Assembly (NCBI GenBank): GCA_963966185.1
Contig: CAWZYM010000409.1
Span: forward strand, 517,501 to 581,500
Length of the DNA stretch: 64,000 nt
DNA from: Rhabditoides inermis
Lineage: Eukaryota; Nematoda; Chromadorea; Rhabditida; Rhabditidae
Reading direction: 5' to 3'
This document shows positions 33,994-46,947 of this stretch, in pieces. The notes under the pieces are model-generated. The model saw nothing but the letters and a program-made list of their open reading frames with translations. It did not search any database and was not told the DNA's origin. Within the stretch, counting starts at the first letter, position 1, and each line of letters begins with the position of its first letter. The position numbers and the translations under genes are program-made.

Positions 33994-35804
33994 CGCCCTG
34001 GCAGGGCTATATAAAATTTGCTATGGTGCTTGTTTGTTTGTCGGTCACAACATGTAGCTCAGTGACTATTACACCTACACAGCTCATACTCTAAACTTAA
34101 CACTCTTATGTTGACCGCATGCAATCGTTTCATTTTCACACACACACCTCTACTTACCGTATGACTTTACTAACAACTTGACATAGCCTGAAAAAACTAT
34201 TTATCCAAATGCTCAGTCCACGTTTCTATATGAAGTTCCGAAACTCCAAACTTAGACTTAGCACAATATAGTGACTAGGCACAAGTCACTAGGACTCATT
34301 CCGATAACTCCTTATATGGGTTTATATAGAATTTGCAAAATTTCAGAAGAACATAACTCAATACTGAAGAAACTTTTCACACTCAAACTACAAACTTAAG
34401 ATCAACTAATCACTCTTAACAGACACACATTAGCATAGGTTCCTATCTGATTTCCTTAAAGGGGTTCACTAACAACTCGGTTCGCTTCTATGTAAACCTA
34501 CCTTCAAACTTCATATTTTTTCATGAAACTTGCACAGTAACATGAAACACGCGTTTTATTTACAGTTTTACAGTTTCATTTCAAAAAACCAGTTCAAAAA
34601 AGTTTTACAGCAATTTTCATTTTCTGACAGGATCAATCACGTAAGATGCAAAACGCAAAAACCTTGAATATCTTTGTTTGTTTTGAAGACTAAATATTCA
34701 AACTTCAGCTGATGATAGAAGACACTTGGCCGTTCACACCATTTCAATTTCAAATGAAATACTCATTCCGTTTTCAAAATATGAATATTCAAATTTTCGT
34801 GGGAATTTTAGATTTTTGATCATAACTTCTTTCGTTTTCAATATTAATTTTTTAAATTTTTATGGTAAATCACTCTCTATGACACAATCAACAAAAACAC
34901 GTGAGCTCAACTCTATTCCTGAAAATAAAAATCATTTTTCATGATTCACTAGATCAACTACAATCCCTTACTATCTAAGAGTTGAGACCTGGATTTGGCA
35001 CAGTAATTCATAACTCAAAAACTAATATTTACTGACAAAGATTCAGATTTTTCGCTTCACTGTGGAAGGATTTCACTTTTTCAAAAAACCTTGATTTTCA
35101 ACAAAATGTGGCTCATTTTTGCAGTTGAGCATATTGACCGCTGACAGGATCAATCAGGCAAGATGCAAAACGTAAAATACAGTAGATCCAAGTTTCAACT
35201 TCTTAGAAAAACTATTTTTAATTCTCTCATTCCTTTCACCAATGACACCTTAGGTCCTGAGTACCTGCCAGGTACCGTCTCACCTGTCGCCTCTCATCTG
35301 TCACCTGAGATAAATTAGCATAAACTTAAAATTTCACTTTACGACCCTGTAACTTTCGTCTAGATGAGAGTTGACACCTGGATTTTCCTATTTAATTATC
35401 ACTACCGTAATACCTTTATTCATAAATTATTTCAGATCTGTAATTAATGTTTGAATTTTAATAAATTTTTCAATTTCCGCCTTTTTAATACTCAGAAATG
35501 TTATAAAATTTATAACTTTGTTATTTTTTGAAGTAGAAGGTTCATACTTGGTACAGGTAACAAGTTAATAATTACATTTTTTTTAAGGTAAACAACTTAG
35601 GTAAACAAGTAAACAAAAAAGTAAACAACTCCGAATCTCCTGATTTTGATAACTAATCGATACTAAACCTTAAGGAGAGTTAAGGTATAGTGTTTACAAG
35701 TCATGTAAACAAGTAAACAACTATAAAACTTGAGATTTCGATCTTTGATGTGTACTTGAGCCATAGTAGAGTTCAGATTTGAAGTGTTGATGATTTGACG
35801 CGGA
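33994..35804 (+). repeat. Family B body 5 (1,811 bp)
   Basis: Full-length type with GTTTGTCGGTCACAACATG head. Duplicated at 46,948-48,758 with very few differences (for example a one-base change in a T run near 35,580). Confidence 0.9.
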
Positions 35805-35910
35805 GAGGCGAGCGCGCCGAAGGCGCGCGAGCCTCGAAGCGCAGTGCGGCGGCGAAGCCGCCGCCACTAGCGGGCCGGAGGCGAGCGAAGCGAGCCTCCG
35901 GCCCGCTAGT
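35805..35910. other. Hairpin cluster 5
   Basis: 106-nt cluster as the type member. The box (35925-35943) ends CTATGA, with TGACGGGTGTGGCTACC after it. Confidence 0.95.
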
Positions 35911-37728
35911 CGCCCTGGCAGGGCTATATAAAATTTGCTATGACGGGTGTGGCTACCTTTTTCACAGCATCTAGCTCAGTGACTATTACACCTACACAGC
36001 TCATACTCCAAACTTAACACTCTTATGGTGACCGCATGCAATCGTTTCATTTTCACGCTCACAGCTCTACTTACCGTATGACTTTACTAAGAACTTGACA
36101 TAGCCTGAAAAACTTTTCACCCATATGCTCAGTCCATGTTTCAAGATGTGAATCTCATACTGTAAACTTAGACTTAGCACACTATATTGACTTGACACAC
36201 GTCACTAGGACTCATTCCGATAACTCCTTATATGGGTTTATATAGAATTTCCAAAATTTCAGAAGGACATAACTGAAGACTGAAGAAACATTTCACACTC
36301 AAACTACAAAATTAATATCAACTAATCACTCTTAACAGACACACATCAGAATAGGTTCCTACATCATTTCCTTAAATGGGTTCACTAACAACTCGGTCCA
36401 CTTCTATATAAACCTACCTTCAAACTTCATATTTTGTCATGAAACTTGCACAGTAACATGAAACATGCGTGTTATTTACAGTTTTACAGTTTCATTTCGA
36501 AAAACCAGTTCAAAAAAGTTTTACAGCAATTTTCATTTTCTGACAGGATCAATCACGTAAGATGCAAAACGCAAAAACCTTGAATATCTTTGTTAGTTTT
36601 GAAGACTAAAATTTCAAACTTCAGCTGATGATAGAAAACACTTGGCCGTTCACACCATTTCAATTTCAAATGAAATACTCGTTCCGTTTTCAAAATATGA
36701 ATATTCAAATTTTCGTAGAAATTTTACATTTTTGATGATAACTTCTTTCGTTTTCAAAACTAATTTTTCAATTTTTTATGGTAAATCACTCTCTATGACA
36801 TAATCAACACAAACACGTATGCTCAACTCTATTACTGAAAATAAAAATCATATTTCATGATTCACTAGATCAACTACAATCCCTTACTATCTAAGAGTTG
36901 AGACCCGGATTTTGCACAGTAATTCATAACTCAAAAACTAATATTTACTGACAAAGATTCAGATTTTTTGCTTCATTGTAGAAGGATTTCACTTTTTCAA
37001 AAAACCTTGATTTTCAACAAAATGTGGCTCATTTTTGCAGTTGAGCATATTGACCGCTGACAGGATCAATCAGGCAAGATGCAAAACGTAAAATACAGTA
37101 GATCTAAGTTTCAACTTCTTAGAAAAACTATTTTTAATTCTCTCATTCCTTTCACCAATGACACCTTAGGTCCTGTGTACCTGCCAGGTACCGTCTCACC
37201 TGTCGCCTCTCATCTGTCACCTGAGATAAATTAGCATAAACTTCAAATTTCACTTTACGACACTGTAACTTTCGTCTTGATGAGAGTTGACACCTGGATT
37301 TTTCTATTTAATTATCACTACCGTAGTACCTTTATTCATGAGTTATTTCAAATTTTTAATAAATGTTTCAATTTTATTTTTTTTCAGTTTTCGTCTGTTT
37401 AATTCTGAAAATTGTATTAAAATTTATATCTCGGTTGGTTTTCAAGGTAGAAGGTTCAAACTTAGTACAGATAACAAGAAAACAAGTTCAATTTTTTTGA
37501 TAAACAACAACAGTAAACAAGTAAACAAACAAGTAAACAACTCCAAATCTTCTGATTTTGATGTCTAATCGATACTAAATTACTCGGAGAGTTACGATGT
37601 AGTGTTTACCAGTTAGGTAAACGAATAAACAAAATCGTAAACAACTCCGAAACTTGAGGTGTCGATGTCTAACGTGTACTAAAGCCATAGTAGAGTTCAG
37701 ATGTGAAATTTTGATGATTTAACGCGAA
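35911..37728 (+). repeat. Family B body 6 (1,818 bp)
   Basis: Full-length type with GACGGGTGTGGCTACC head. The 3' part has ATATCTCGGTTGGTTTTCAA and GTAAACAAGTAAACAAAC. Confidence 0.9.
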
Positions 37729-37834
37729 GAGGCGAGCGCGCCGAAGGCGCGTGAGCCTCAAAGCGCAGTGCGGCGGCAAAGCCGCCGCCACTAGCGGGCC
37801 GGAGGCGAGCGAAGCGAGCCTCCGGCCCGCTAGT
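37729..37834. other. Hairpin cluster 6 (variant loops and arms)
   Basis: Same layout, but hairpin 1 has GGCGCGTGAGCC (GA mismatch partner altered) and hairpin 2 has loop AAA (GGCGGCAAAGCCGCC). Hairpin 3 is intact. Confidence 0.93.
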
Positions 37835-37860
37835 CGCCCTGGCAGGTCGCCCTGGCAGGT
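37835..37860 (+). repeat. 13-bp tandem CGCCCTGGCAGGT x2
   Basis: Two extra copies of CGCCCTGGCAGGT precede the usual CGCCCTGGCAGGGC mini-hairpin and box (37875-37893): a local slippage of the mini-hairpin. Confidence 0.95.
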
Positions 37861-39678
37861 CGCCCTGGCAGGGCTATATAAAATTTGCTATGACGGGTGT
37901 GGCTACCTTTTTCACAGCATCTAGCTCAGTGACTATTACACCTACACAGCTCATACTCTAAACTTAACATTCTTCTGGTGACCGCATGCAATCGTTTCAT
38001 TTTCACGCTCACAGCTCTACTTACCGTATGACTTCACTAACAACTTGACATAGCCTGAAAAACTTTTCACTCATATGCTCAAGCCATGTTTCAAGATGTG
38101 AATCTCATACTGTAAACTTAGACTCAGCACACTATAATGACTTGACACACGTCACTAGGACTCATTCCGATAACTCCTTTTATGGGTTTATATAGAATTT
38201 CCAAAATTTCAGAAGGACATAACTCAAGACTGAAGAGACATGTCACACTCAAACTACAAAATTAATATCAACTAATCACTCTTAACAGACACACATTAGA
38301 ATAGGTTCCTATCTAATTTCCTTAAATGGGTTCACTAACAACTCGGTTCACTTCTATGTAAACCTACCTTCAAACTTCATATTTTTTCATGAAACTTGCA
38401 CAGTAACATGAAACACGCATGTTATTTACAGTTTTACAGTTTCATTTCGAAAAACCAGTTCAAAAAAGTTTTACAGCAATTTTCATTTTCTGACAGGATC
38501 AATCACGTAAGATGCAAAACGCGAAAACCTTGAATATCTTTGTTTGTTTTGAAGACTAAAATTTCAAACTTCAGCTGATGATAGAAGACACTTGGCCGTT
38601 CACACCATTTCAATTTCAAATGAAATACTCATTCCGTTTTCAAAATATGAATATTCAAATTTTCGTAGAAATTTTACATTTTTGATCATAACTTCTTTCG
38701 TTTTCAATATTAATTTTTCAAATTGTTATGGTAAATCACTCTCTATGATACAATCAACACAAACACGTATGCTCAACTCTATTACTGAAAATAAAAATCA
38801 TATTTCATGATTCACTACATCAACTACAATCCCTTACTATCTAAGAGTTGAGACCTGGATTTTGCACAGTAATTCATAACTCAAAAACTAATATTTACTG
38901 ACAAAGATTCAGATTTTTCGCTTCACTGTGGAAGGATTTCACTTTTTCAAAAAACCTTGATTTTCAACAAAATGTGGCTCATTTTTGCAGTTGAGCATAT
39001 TGACCGCTGACAGGATCAATCAGGCAAGATGCAAAACGTAAAATACAGTAGATCTAAGTTTCAACTTCTTAGAAAAACTATTTTTAATTCTCTCATTCCT
39101 TTCACCAATGACACCTTAGGTCCTGAGTACCTGCCAGGTACCGTCTCACCTGTCGCCTCTCATCTGTCACCTGAGATAAATTAGCATAAACTCCAAATTT
39201 CACTTTACGACCCTGTAACTTTCGTCTAGATGAGAGTTGACACCTGGATTTTTGTATTTAATTATCACTACCGTAATACCTTTATTCATGAATTATTTCA
39301 GATTTTTTTATTTATGTTTCCATTTTAATTATAATTTTTTTTTCAATTTTCGTTTTTAAAAAAGGTTCTAAAATTAATATCGCGGTTGGTTTTCAAAATA
39401 GAAGGTCCATAATTGGTACAAGTAACAGGTAAAGAATTACAACTTTTAGGTAAACTATTTTGGTAAACTAGTAAACAAAGTTGTAAACAACTCTAAAACT
39501 AGAGAGTTTGATATCTAATGTGTACTAGACTTGATGGAGAGTTCATATCAGATGTTTACAAGTCAGGTAAACAAGTAAACAAAAACGTAAACAACTCTGA
39601 AAGTTGAGATTTCGATGTCTAACGTGTACTATAGCCATAGTAGAATTCAGATTTGAAGTTTTGATGATTTAACGCGAA
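37861..39678 (+). repeat. Family B body 7
   Basis: Full-length type with GACGGGTGTGGCTACC head. The 3' end is shorter and diverged (ATATCGCGGTTGGTTTTCAA, GGTAAACTAGTAAAC). Confidence 0.9.
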
Positions 39679-39784
39679 GAGGCGAGCGCGCCGAAGGCGC
39701 GCGAGCCTCGAAGCGCAGTGCGGCGGCGAAGCCGCCGCCACTAGCGGGCCGGAGGCGAGCGAAGCGAGCCTCCGGCCCGCTAGT
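39679..39784. other. Hairpin cluster 7
   Basis: 106-nt cluster preceded by TTTAACGCGAAGAGGC. The 19,060-bp-offset duplication begins around here. Box at 39799-39817. Confidence 0.95.
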
Positions 39785-42700
39785 CGCCCTGGCAGGGCTA
39801 TATAAAATTTGCTATGACGGGTGTGGCTACCTTTTTCACAGCATCTAGCTCAGTGACTATTACACCTACACAGCTCATACTCCAAACTTAACACTCTTAT
39901 GGTGACCGCATGCAATCGTTTCATTTTCACGCTCACAGCTCTACTTACCGTATGACTTTACTAAGAACTTGACATAGCCTGAAAACTTTTCACCCATATG
40001 CTCAGTCCATGTTTCAAGATGTGAGTTTCATACTGTAAACTTAGACTTAGCACACTATATTGACTTGACACACGTCACTAGGACTCATACCGATAACTCC
40101 TTATATGGGTTTATATAGAATTTACAAAATTTCAGAAGGACATAACTCAAGACTGAAGACACATTTCACACTAAAACTACAAACTTAAGATCAACTAATC
40201 ACTTTTAACAGACACACACTAGCATAGGTTCCTATATCATTTCCTTAAATGGGTTCACTAGCAACTCGGTCCACTTCTATGTAAACCTACCTTCAAACTT
40301 CATATTTTGTCATGAAACTTGCACAGTAACAAGAAACATGCATGTTATGCACAGTTTTACAATTTCATTTCCAAAAACCAGTTCAAAAAAGTTTTACAGC
40401 ATTTTTCATTTTCTGACAGGATCAATCACGTAAGATGCAAAACGCAAAAACCTTGAATATCTTCGTTAGTTTTAAAGACTAAAATTTCAAACTTTAGCTG
40501 ATGATAGAAGACACTTGGCCGTTCACACCATTTCAATTTCAAATGAAATACTCATTCCGTTTTCAAAATATGAATATTCAAATTTTCGTAGAAATTTTAC
40601 ATTTTTGATCATAACTTCTTTCGTTTTCAATATTAATTTTTCAAATTGTTATGGTAAATCACTCTCTATGATACAATCAACACAAACACGTATGCTCAAC
40701 TCTATTACTTAAAATAAAAATCATATTTCATGATTCACTAGATCAACTACAATCCCTTACTATCTAAGAGTTGAGACCTGGATTTTGCACAGTAATTCAT
40801 AACTCAAAAACTAATATTTACTGACAAAGATTCAGATTTTTCGCTTCACTGTAGAACGATTTCACTTTTTCAAAAAACCTTGATTTTCAACTAAATGTGG
40901 CTCATTTTTGCAGTTGAGCATATTGACCGCTGACAGGATCAATCAGGCAAGATGCAAAACGTAAAATACAGTAGATCTAAGTTTCAACTTCTTAGAAAAA
41001 CTATTTTTAATTCTCTCATCCCTTTCACCAATGACACCTTAGGTCCTGAGTATCTGCCAGGTACCGTCTCACCTGTGGCCTCTCACCTGTCACCTGAGAT
41101 AAATTAGCATAAACGTCAAATTTCACTTTACGACCCTGTAACTTTTGTCTAGATGAGAGTTGACACCTGGATTTTTCTATTTAGTTATCACTACCGTAAA
41201 ACCTTTATTCATGAAATATTTCAGATTTGTATTTAATGTTTGAATTTTAATTAATTTTTCAATTTCCGCTTTTTTAATACTCAGAAATGTTATAAAATTT
41301 ATAACTTTGTTATTTTTTGAGGTAGAAGGTTCATACTTGGTACAGGTAACAAGTAAATAATTACAATTTTTTAGGTAAACAACTCAGGTCAACAAGTAAA
41401 CAAAAATGTAAACAACTCCAAATCTCCTGATTTTGATATCTAATCGATACTAAACCTTCAGGAGAGTTAAGGTATAGTGTTTACAAGTCATGTAAACAAG
41501 TAAACAAAACTGTAAACAAGTCCGAAACTGTAGATTTTGATATCTAAAGTGTAAAGACTAAAATTTCAAACTTTAGCTGATGATAGAAGACACTTGGCCG
41601 TTCACACCATTTCAATTTCAAATGAAATACTCATTCCGTTTTCAAAATATAAATATTCAAATTTTAGTTGAAATTTTACATTTTTGATCATAACTTCTTT
41701 CGTTTTCAATATTATTTTTTCAAATTTTTATGGTAAATCACTCTCTTTGACACAATCAACACAAACACTTATGCTCAACTCTATTACTGAAAATAAAAAT
41801 CATATTACAAGATTCACTAGATCAATTACAATCCCTTACCATCTAAGAGTTGAGACCTGGATTTTGCACAGTAATTCATAACTCAAAAACTAATATTTAC
41901 TGACAAAGATTCAGATTTTTCGCTTCACTGTAGAACGATTTCACTTTTTCAAAAAACCTTGATTTTCAACTAAATGTGGCTCATTTTTGCAGTTGAGCAT
42001 ATTGACCGCTGACAGGATCAATCAGGCAAGATGCAAAACGTAAAATACAGTAGATCTAAGTTTCAACTTCTTAGAAAAACTATTTTTAATTCTCTCATCC
42101 CTTTCACCAATGACACCTTAGGTCCTGAGTATCTGCCAGGTACCGTCTCACCTGTGGCCTCTCACCTGTCACCTGAGATAAATTAGCATAAACGTCAAAT
42201 TTCACTTTACGACCCTGTAACTTTTGTCTAGATGAGAGTTGACACCTGGATTTTTCTATTTAATTATCACTACCGTAAAACCTTTATTCATGAAATATTT
42301 CAGATTTGTATTTAATGTTTGAATTTTAATTAATTTTTCAATTTCCGCTTTTTTAATATTCAGAAATGTTATAAAATTTATAACTTTGTTATTTTTTGAG
42401 GTAGAAGGTTCATACTTGGTACAGGTAACAAGTAAATAATTACAATTTTTTAGGTAAACAACTCAGGTCAACAAGTAAACAAAAATGTAAACAACTCCAA
42501 ATCTCCTGATTTTGATATCTAATCGATACTAAACCTTCAGGAGAGTTAAGGTATAGTGTTTACAAGTCATGTAAACAAGTAAACAAAACTGTAAACAAGT
42601 CCGAAACTGTAGATTTTGATATCTAAAGTGTACTAGACTCAATGAAGAGTTTGTATCTGATGTTTACATGACAAGTAAACGAGTAAACAAAGTTGAAAAC

Positions 42701-42786
42701 AACTCCAAAACTAGAGATTTTGATGTCTCATGTGTACTAGACCCATAGGAGAATTCAGATTTGAAGTTTTGATGAGTTAAAGCGGA
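39785..42786 (+). repeat. Family B body 8 (3.0 kb, internal duplication)
   Basis: Like body 1, with the same ~1.08-kb internal tandem duplication, and almost identical to body 17. Small differences from body 17 include CACTAAAACTAC versus CACTCAAACTAC and CTCTCACCTG versus CTCACACCTG. Confidence 0.9.
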
Positions 42787-42892
42787 GAGGCGAGCGCGCC
42801 GAAGGCGCGCGAGCCTCGGAGCGCAGTGCGGCGGCGAAGCCGCCGCCACTAGCGGGCCGGAGGCGAGCGAAGCGAGCCTCCGGCCCGCTAGT
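42787..42892. other. Hairpin cluster 8
   Basis: Copy of cluster 1 in the duplicated block. Box at 42907-42925. Confidence 0.95.
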
Positions 42893-43678
42893 CGCCCTGG
42901 CAGGGCTATATAAAATTTGCTATGGTACGTGTCTGTCGTTCCGGGCACGTATCTCAAGTCCCAAAGTACCAATCCGACTCAACTCGAGACGTTTTCATCG
43001 GTCCCTCGACCGCACGCAATCGTTCTATTTTCGTTCACCTAGCCTGTCACCTGTCATCTCTCACCTGAGATAAATTAGCATAAACTAAAAATTTCACTTT
43101 ACGACCCCGTAACTTTCGTCTAGGTGAGAGTTGACACCTGGATTTTCTTATTTAATTATCACTACCGTCTTACATTTATTCATGAATTATTTCAGATTTT
43201 TATTTAATGTTTGAATTTTATTTAATTTTTCAATTTTCGCCTTTTTCAATACTCAAAAATAATCTAAAATTAATAACTCGGTTAGTTTTCAAGGTAGAGG
43301 ACTCAAACTTGGTACAGGTAACAAGTAAACAAATACAAAATCATAGGTAAACAACTTAGGTAAACAAGTAAACAAAAAAGTAAACAACTCCAAATCTCAT
43401 TTCAAAGGTATCTAACGTGTACTACACCAAGTACTGAGTTCATATTTGTTGTTTACAAGATAAGTAAACAAGTAAACAAATTTGTAAACAACTCAGAAAT
43501 GTGTTTTAAGGTTCTCTAACATGTAGTACTCGAAATACTGAGTTCAAAAGTAAAGTTTACAAGTCAGATAAACACTTAAACGAAACAGAAAACAACTCAA
43601 AAACTTTAGATTTCGACGTCTGAGGTGTACTAGAGACATAAGCGAAATCAGATTAGATTTTTGATGAGTTGACGCGGA
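42893..43678 (+). repeat. Family B body 9 (786 bp)
   Basis: Apparently identical to body 2. Confidence 0.9.
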
Positions 43679-43784
43679 GAGGCGAGCGCGCCGAAGGCGC
43701 GCGAGCCTCGGAGCGCAGTGCGGCGGCGAAGCCGCCGCCACTAGCGGGCCGGAGGCGAGCGAAGCGAGCCTCCGGCCCGCTAGT
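43679..43784. other. Hairpin cluster 9
   Basis: Copy of cluster 2, with GCCCC-GGCT-GGGGC after it and box at 43800-43818. Confidence 0.95.
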
Positions 43785-45651
43785 CGCCCCGGCTGGGGCT
43801 ATATAAAATTTGCTATGGTCCTTGTTTGTTTGTCTGTCCGGGCACGCAGCTCAGTGACCATTGCACCATCGAAGTTCATACTGTAAACTTAACATTGTTC
43901 TTGTTACCGCATGCAATCGTGTCTTTTTCATAAGCTTACCTCTACTTACCGTATGACTTTACTAAGAACTTGACATAGCCTGAAAAACTTTTCACCCATA
44001 TGCTCAGTCCATGTTTCAAGATACGGGTCTCATACTCTAAACTTAAAATTGGCACACTATAATGACTTGACACACGTCACTAGAACTCATTCCGATAACT
44101 CCTTATATGGGTTTATATAGAATTTCCAAAATTTCAGAGGAACATAACTCAAGACTGAAGAGACATTTCACACTCAAACTACAAACTTAAGATCAACTAA
44201 TCACTCTTAACAGACACACGTTAACATAGGTCCCTATCTCATTTCCTTAAATGAGTTCACTAACAACTCGGTCCACTTCTATGTAAACCTACCTTCAAAC
44301 CTAATATTTTGTCATGAAACTTGCAAAGTAACATGACCCATGCATGTTATTTACAGTTTTACAGTTTCATTTTGAAATACCAGTTCAAAAAAGTTTTACA
44401 GCATTTTTCATTTTCTGACAGGATCAATCACGTAAGATGCAAAACGCAAAAACCTTGAATATCTTTGTTAGTTTTGAAGTCTAAAATTTCAAACTTTTGC
44501 TGAACATAGAAGACAATTGGCCGTTCACACCATTTCAATTTCAAGTGAAACACTCGTTCCGTTTTTAAAATATAATTATTCAAATTTTCGTCGAAATTTT
44601 ATATTTTTGATTATTACTTCTTTCATATTCAATATTAATTTTTCATATTTTTATGGTAAATCAGTCTCTATGACACCATTAACATAAACATTTATGCTCA
44701 ACTCTATTACTGAAATTAAAAATCATATTTCATGTTTCACTAGATCAACTACAATCTCTTACTATATGAGAGTTGAGACCTGCATTTTGCAATTTAATTC
44801 ATAACTCAAAAACTAATATTTAATGACAGAGATTCAGATTTTTAGCTTCACTGTAGAAGGATTTGACTTTTTCAAAAAACCTCGATTTTCAACTAAATGT
44901 GGCTCATTTTTGCAGTTGAGCATATGACCGCTGACAGGATCAATCAGGTAAGATGCAAAACGTAAAATACGGTACATGTATGTTTCAACTTTTTAGAAAA
45001 TTTTATTTTTAATTCTCTCATCCCTTTCACCAATGACACCTTTGATCCAGAGTACCTGTCAGGTACCCTCACACCTGTCGTTGCTCACCTGTCACCTGAG
45101 ATAAATTAGCATAAACATCAAATTTCACCTTAGAGACCCGTAACTTTCTTTCAGATGAGAGTTCACAACTGGATTTTGTTATTTATTTATCACTACCGTG
45201 ACACCTTTATTCATTAATTAATTTAGATTTCTATATAATTTTTGAAATTTAATTAATATTTAAAATTTCACCTTTTCACTCAGAAATAATCTAAAATGTA
45301 TAACTCGGTTAGTTTTCAAGGTAGTGGACTCATACTTGGTACAGGTAACAAGTAAATAAATACAAAATTTCAAGTTAACAAACTTGCGTAAACAAGTAAA
45401 CAAAAAAGTAAACAATTCCAAATCTCTTTATTTTGATATCTAATTAATACTAAACCTGCAGGAGAGTTCAAAGGTACTGTTTACAAGACAGGTAAACAAG
45501 TAAACAAAAATGTAAACAATTATAAAACTTGAGATTTCGAGGTTTGATGTGTACTAAAGCCATAGTACTCCGAAACTTGAGATTTCGATGTCTGATGTGT
45601 ACTAGAGCCATAGTAGAGTTCAGATTTGAAATTTTGATGATTTGACGCGGA
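43785..45651 (+). repeat. Family B body 10 (1,867 bp)
   Basis: Copy of body 3 with rare substitutions (for example TTTGATCCAG versus TTTGGTCCAG). Confidence 0.9.
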
Positions 45652-45757
45652 AAGGCGAGCGCGCCGAAGGCGCGCGAGCCTTGTAGCGCAGTGCGGCGGC
45701 GAAGCCGCCGCCACTAGCGGGCCGGAGGCGAGCGAAGCGAGCCTCCGGCCCGCTAGT
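45652..45757. other. Hairpin cluster 10
   Basis: Copy of cluster 3, but hairpin 1 starts AAGGC, pairing perfectly with GCCTT where cluster 3 has GAGGC. The sequence after it (CACCCCCCACCTCCTATAAA) is unrelated to that after cluster 3. Confidence 0.94.
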
Positions 45758-46849
45758 CACCCCCCACCTCCTATAAATTATGCTATTCGCCACTCTCCCC
45801 CCTAAAATTTCCTATGGTGTCCGTCTGATGTCCAGACTCATAACTCATAACTCTTTTCACGAATCAGGATATAACTTCGGAGTTAAGGTTCAGTACTACA
45901 TGAGACGCGATGGCTACTCTGACATCTAATTTGCATAACTCCTTATATGGGTTCACTAACAACTCTGGACTTAGAATCTGGAGTTTGTGATACTTCTATA
46001 TGAACTCTGTCAGTTTTCGACCTAAAGACTTGATACTTGGTACAAGTAACAAGTAAACAAGTTACAAAAATTTGGTAAACAACAACAGTAAACAAGTAAA
46101 CAAATAAATAAACAACTCCAAATCTCATTTAAAAGGTATCTAACGTGTACTAGACCAAGTACTGAGTTCATATTTGTTTTTTACAAGTGATGTAAACAAG
46201 TAAACAAGTTTGTAAACAACTCAGAAATGTGTTTTAAAGGTCTATAACATGTAGTACACAAAATACTAAGTTCGATTTTGTTGTTTATTTGAGATGTAAA
46301 CAAGTAAACAAATAAGTAAACAACTCCAAATCTCATTTAAAAGGTATCTAACGTGTACTAGATCAAGTACTGATTTCATACTTGTTGTTTACAAGTGAAG
46401 TAAACAAGTAAACAAGTTTGTAAACAATTCAGAAATGTGTTTTTTTATGTCTTTAACATATAGTACACAAAGTACAGACTTTGATTTTGTTGTTTATTTC
46501 GCATGTAAACATGTAAACAAATAAGTAAACAACTTCAAATCTCATTCCGAAAGTATATAACGTGTATTAGACCAAGTACTGAGTTCATATTTGTTGTTTA
46601 CAAGTGAAGTAAACAAGTAAACAAGTTTGTAAACAACTCAGAAATGTGTTTTAAAAGTCTCTCACATGAAGTACACAAAGTACAGAGTTTTATTTTGTTG
46701 TTTGTTTCTGATGTAAACCAGTAAACAAAAAAGTAAACAAGTACAAATCTCATTTAATAGGTTTCTAACGTGTACTAGACCGGGTACTGAGTTCAAAGTT
46801 GTTGTTTAAAGTTATGTTATGAGTATATATTTAGAGGTCATACAGCGAA
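45758..46849 (+). repeat. Family B body 11 (GTAAACA-rich type)
   Basis: Head CTAAAATTTCCTATGGTGTCC (box 45803-45817) preceded by a box-like CTATAAATTATGCTATTCGCC. The rest is a dimeric tandem repeat of ~208-209 bp (CAACTCCAAATCTC at 46,113 and 46,321) with GTAAACAAGTAAACAA in each half. Related to body 15. Confidence 0.88.
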
Positions 46850-46947
46850 AAGGCGAGCGCGCCGAAGGCGCGCGAGCCTTGGAGCGAACGCGGCGCGAAG
46901 CGCCGCCACTAGCGGCCGGAGGCGAGCGAAGCGAGCCTCCGGCCGCT
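46850..46947. other. Hairpin cluster 11 (compensated variant)
   Basis: Hairpin 1 has AAGGC/GCCTT outer arms with GA/GA kept. Hairpin 2 is GCGGCGC/GCGCCGC with loop GAA, a different stem from the usual GCGGCGGC/GCCGCCGC. Hairpin 3 arms are shortened to GCGGCCGGAGGC, keeping GA/GA and GCGAAGC. Box at 46963-46981. Confidence 0.95.

Larger units (their letters stand above)
39785..45757. repeat. Long duplicated block, copy 2
   Basis: Near-identical over more than 5 kb to 58,845-64,000 (offset 19,060) and, from about 41,029, to 27,005-31,733 (offset 14,024). It ends at the last base of hairpin 3 in cluster 10. Confidence 0.93.
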
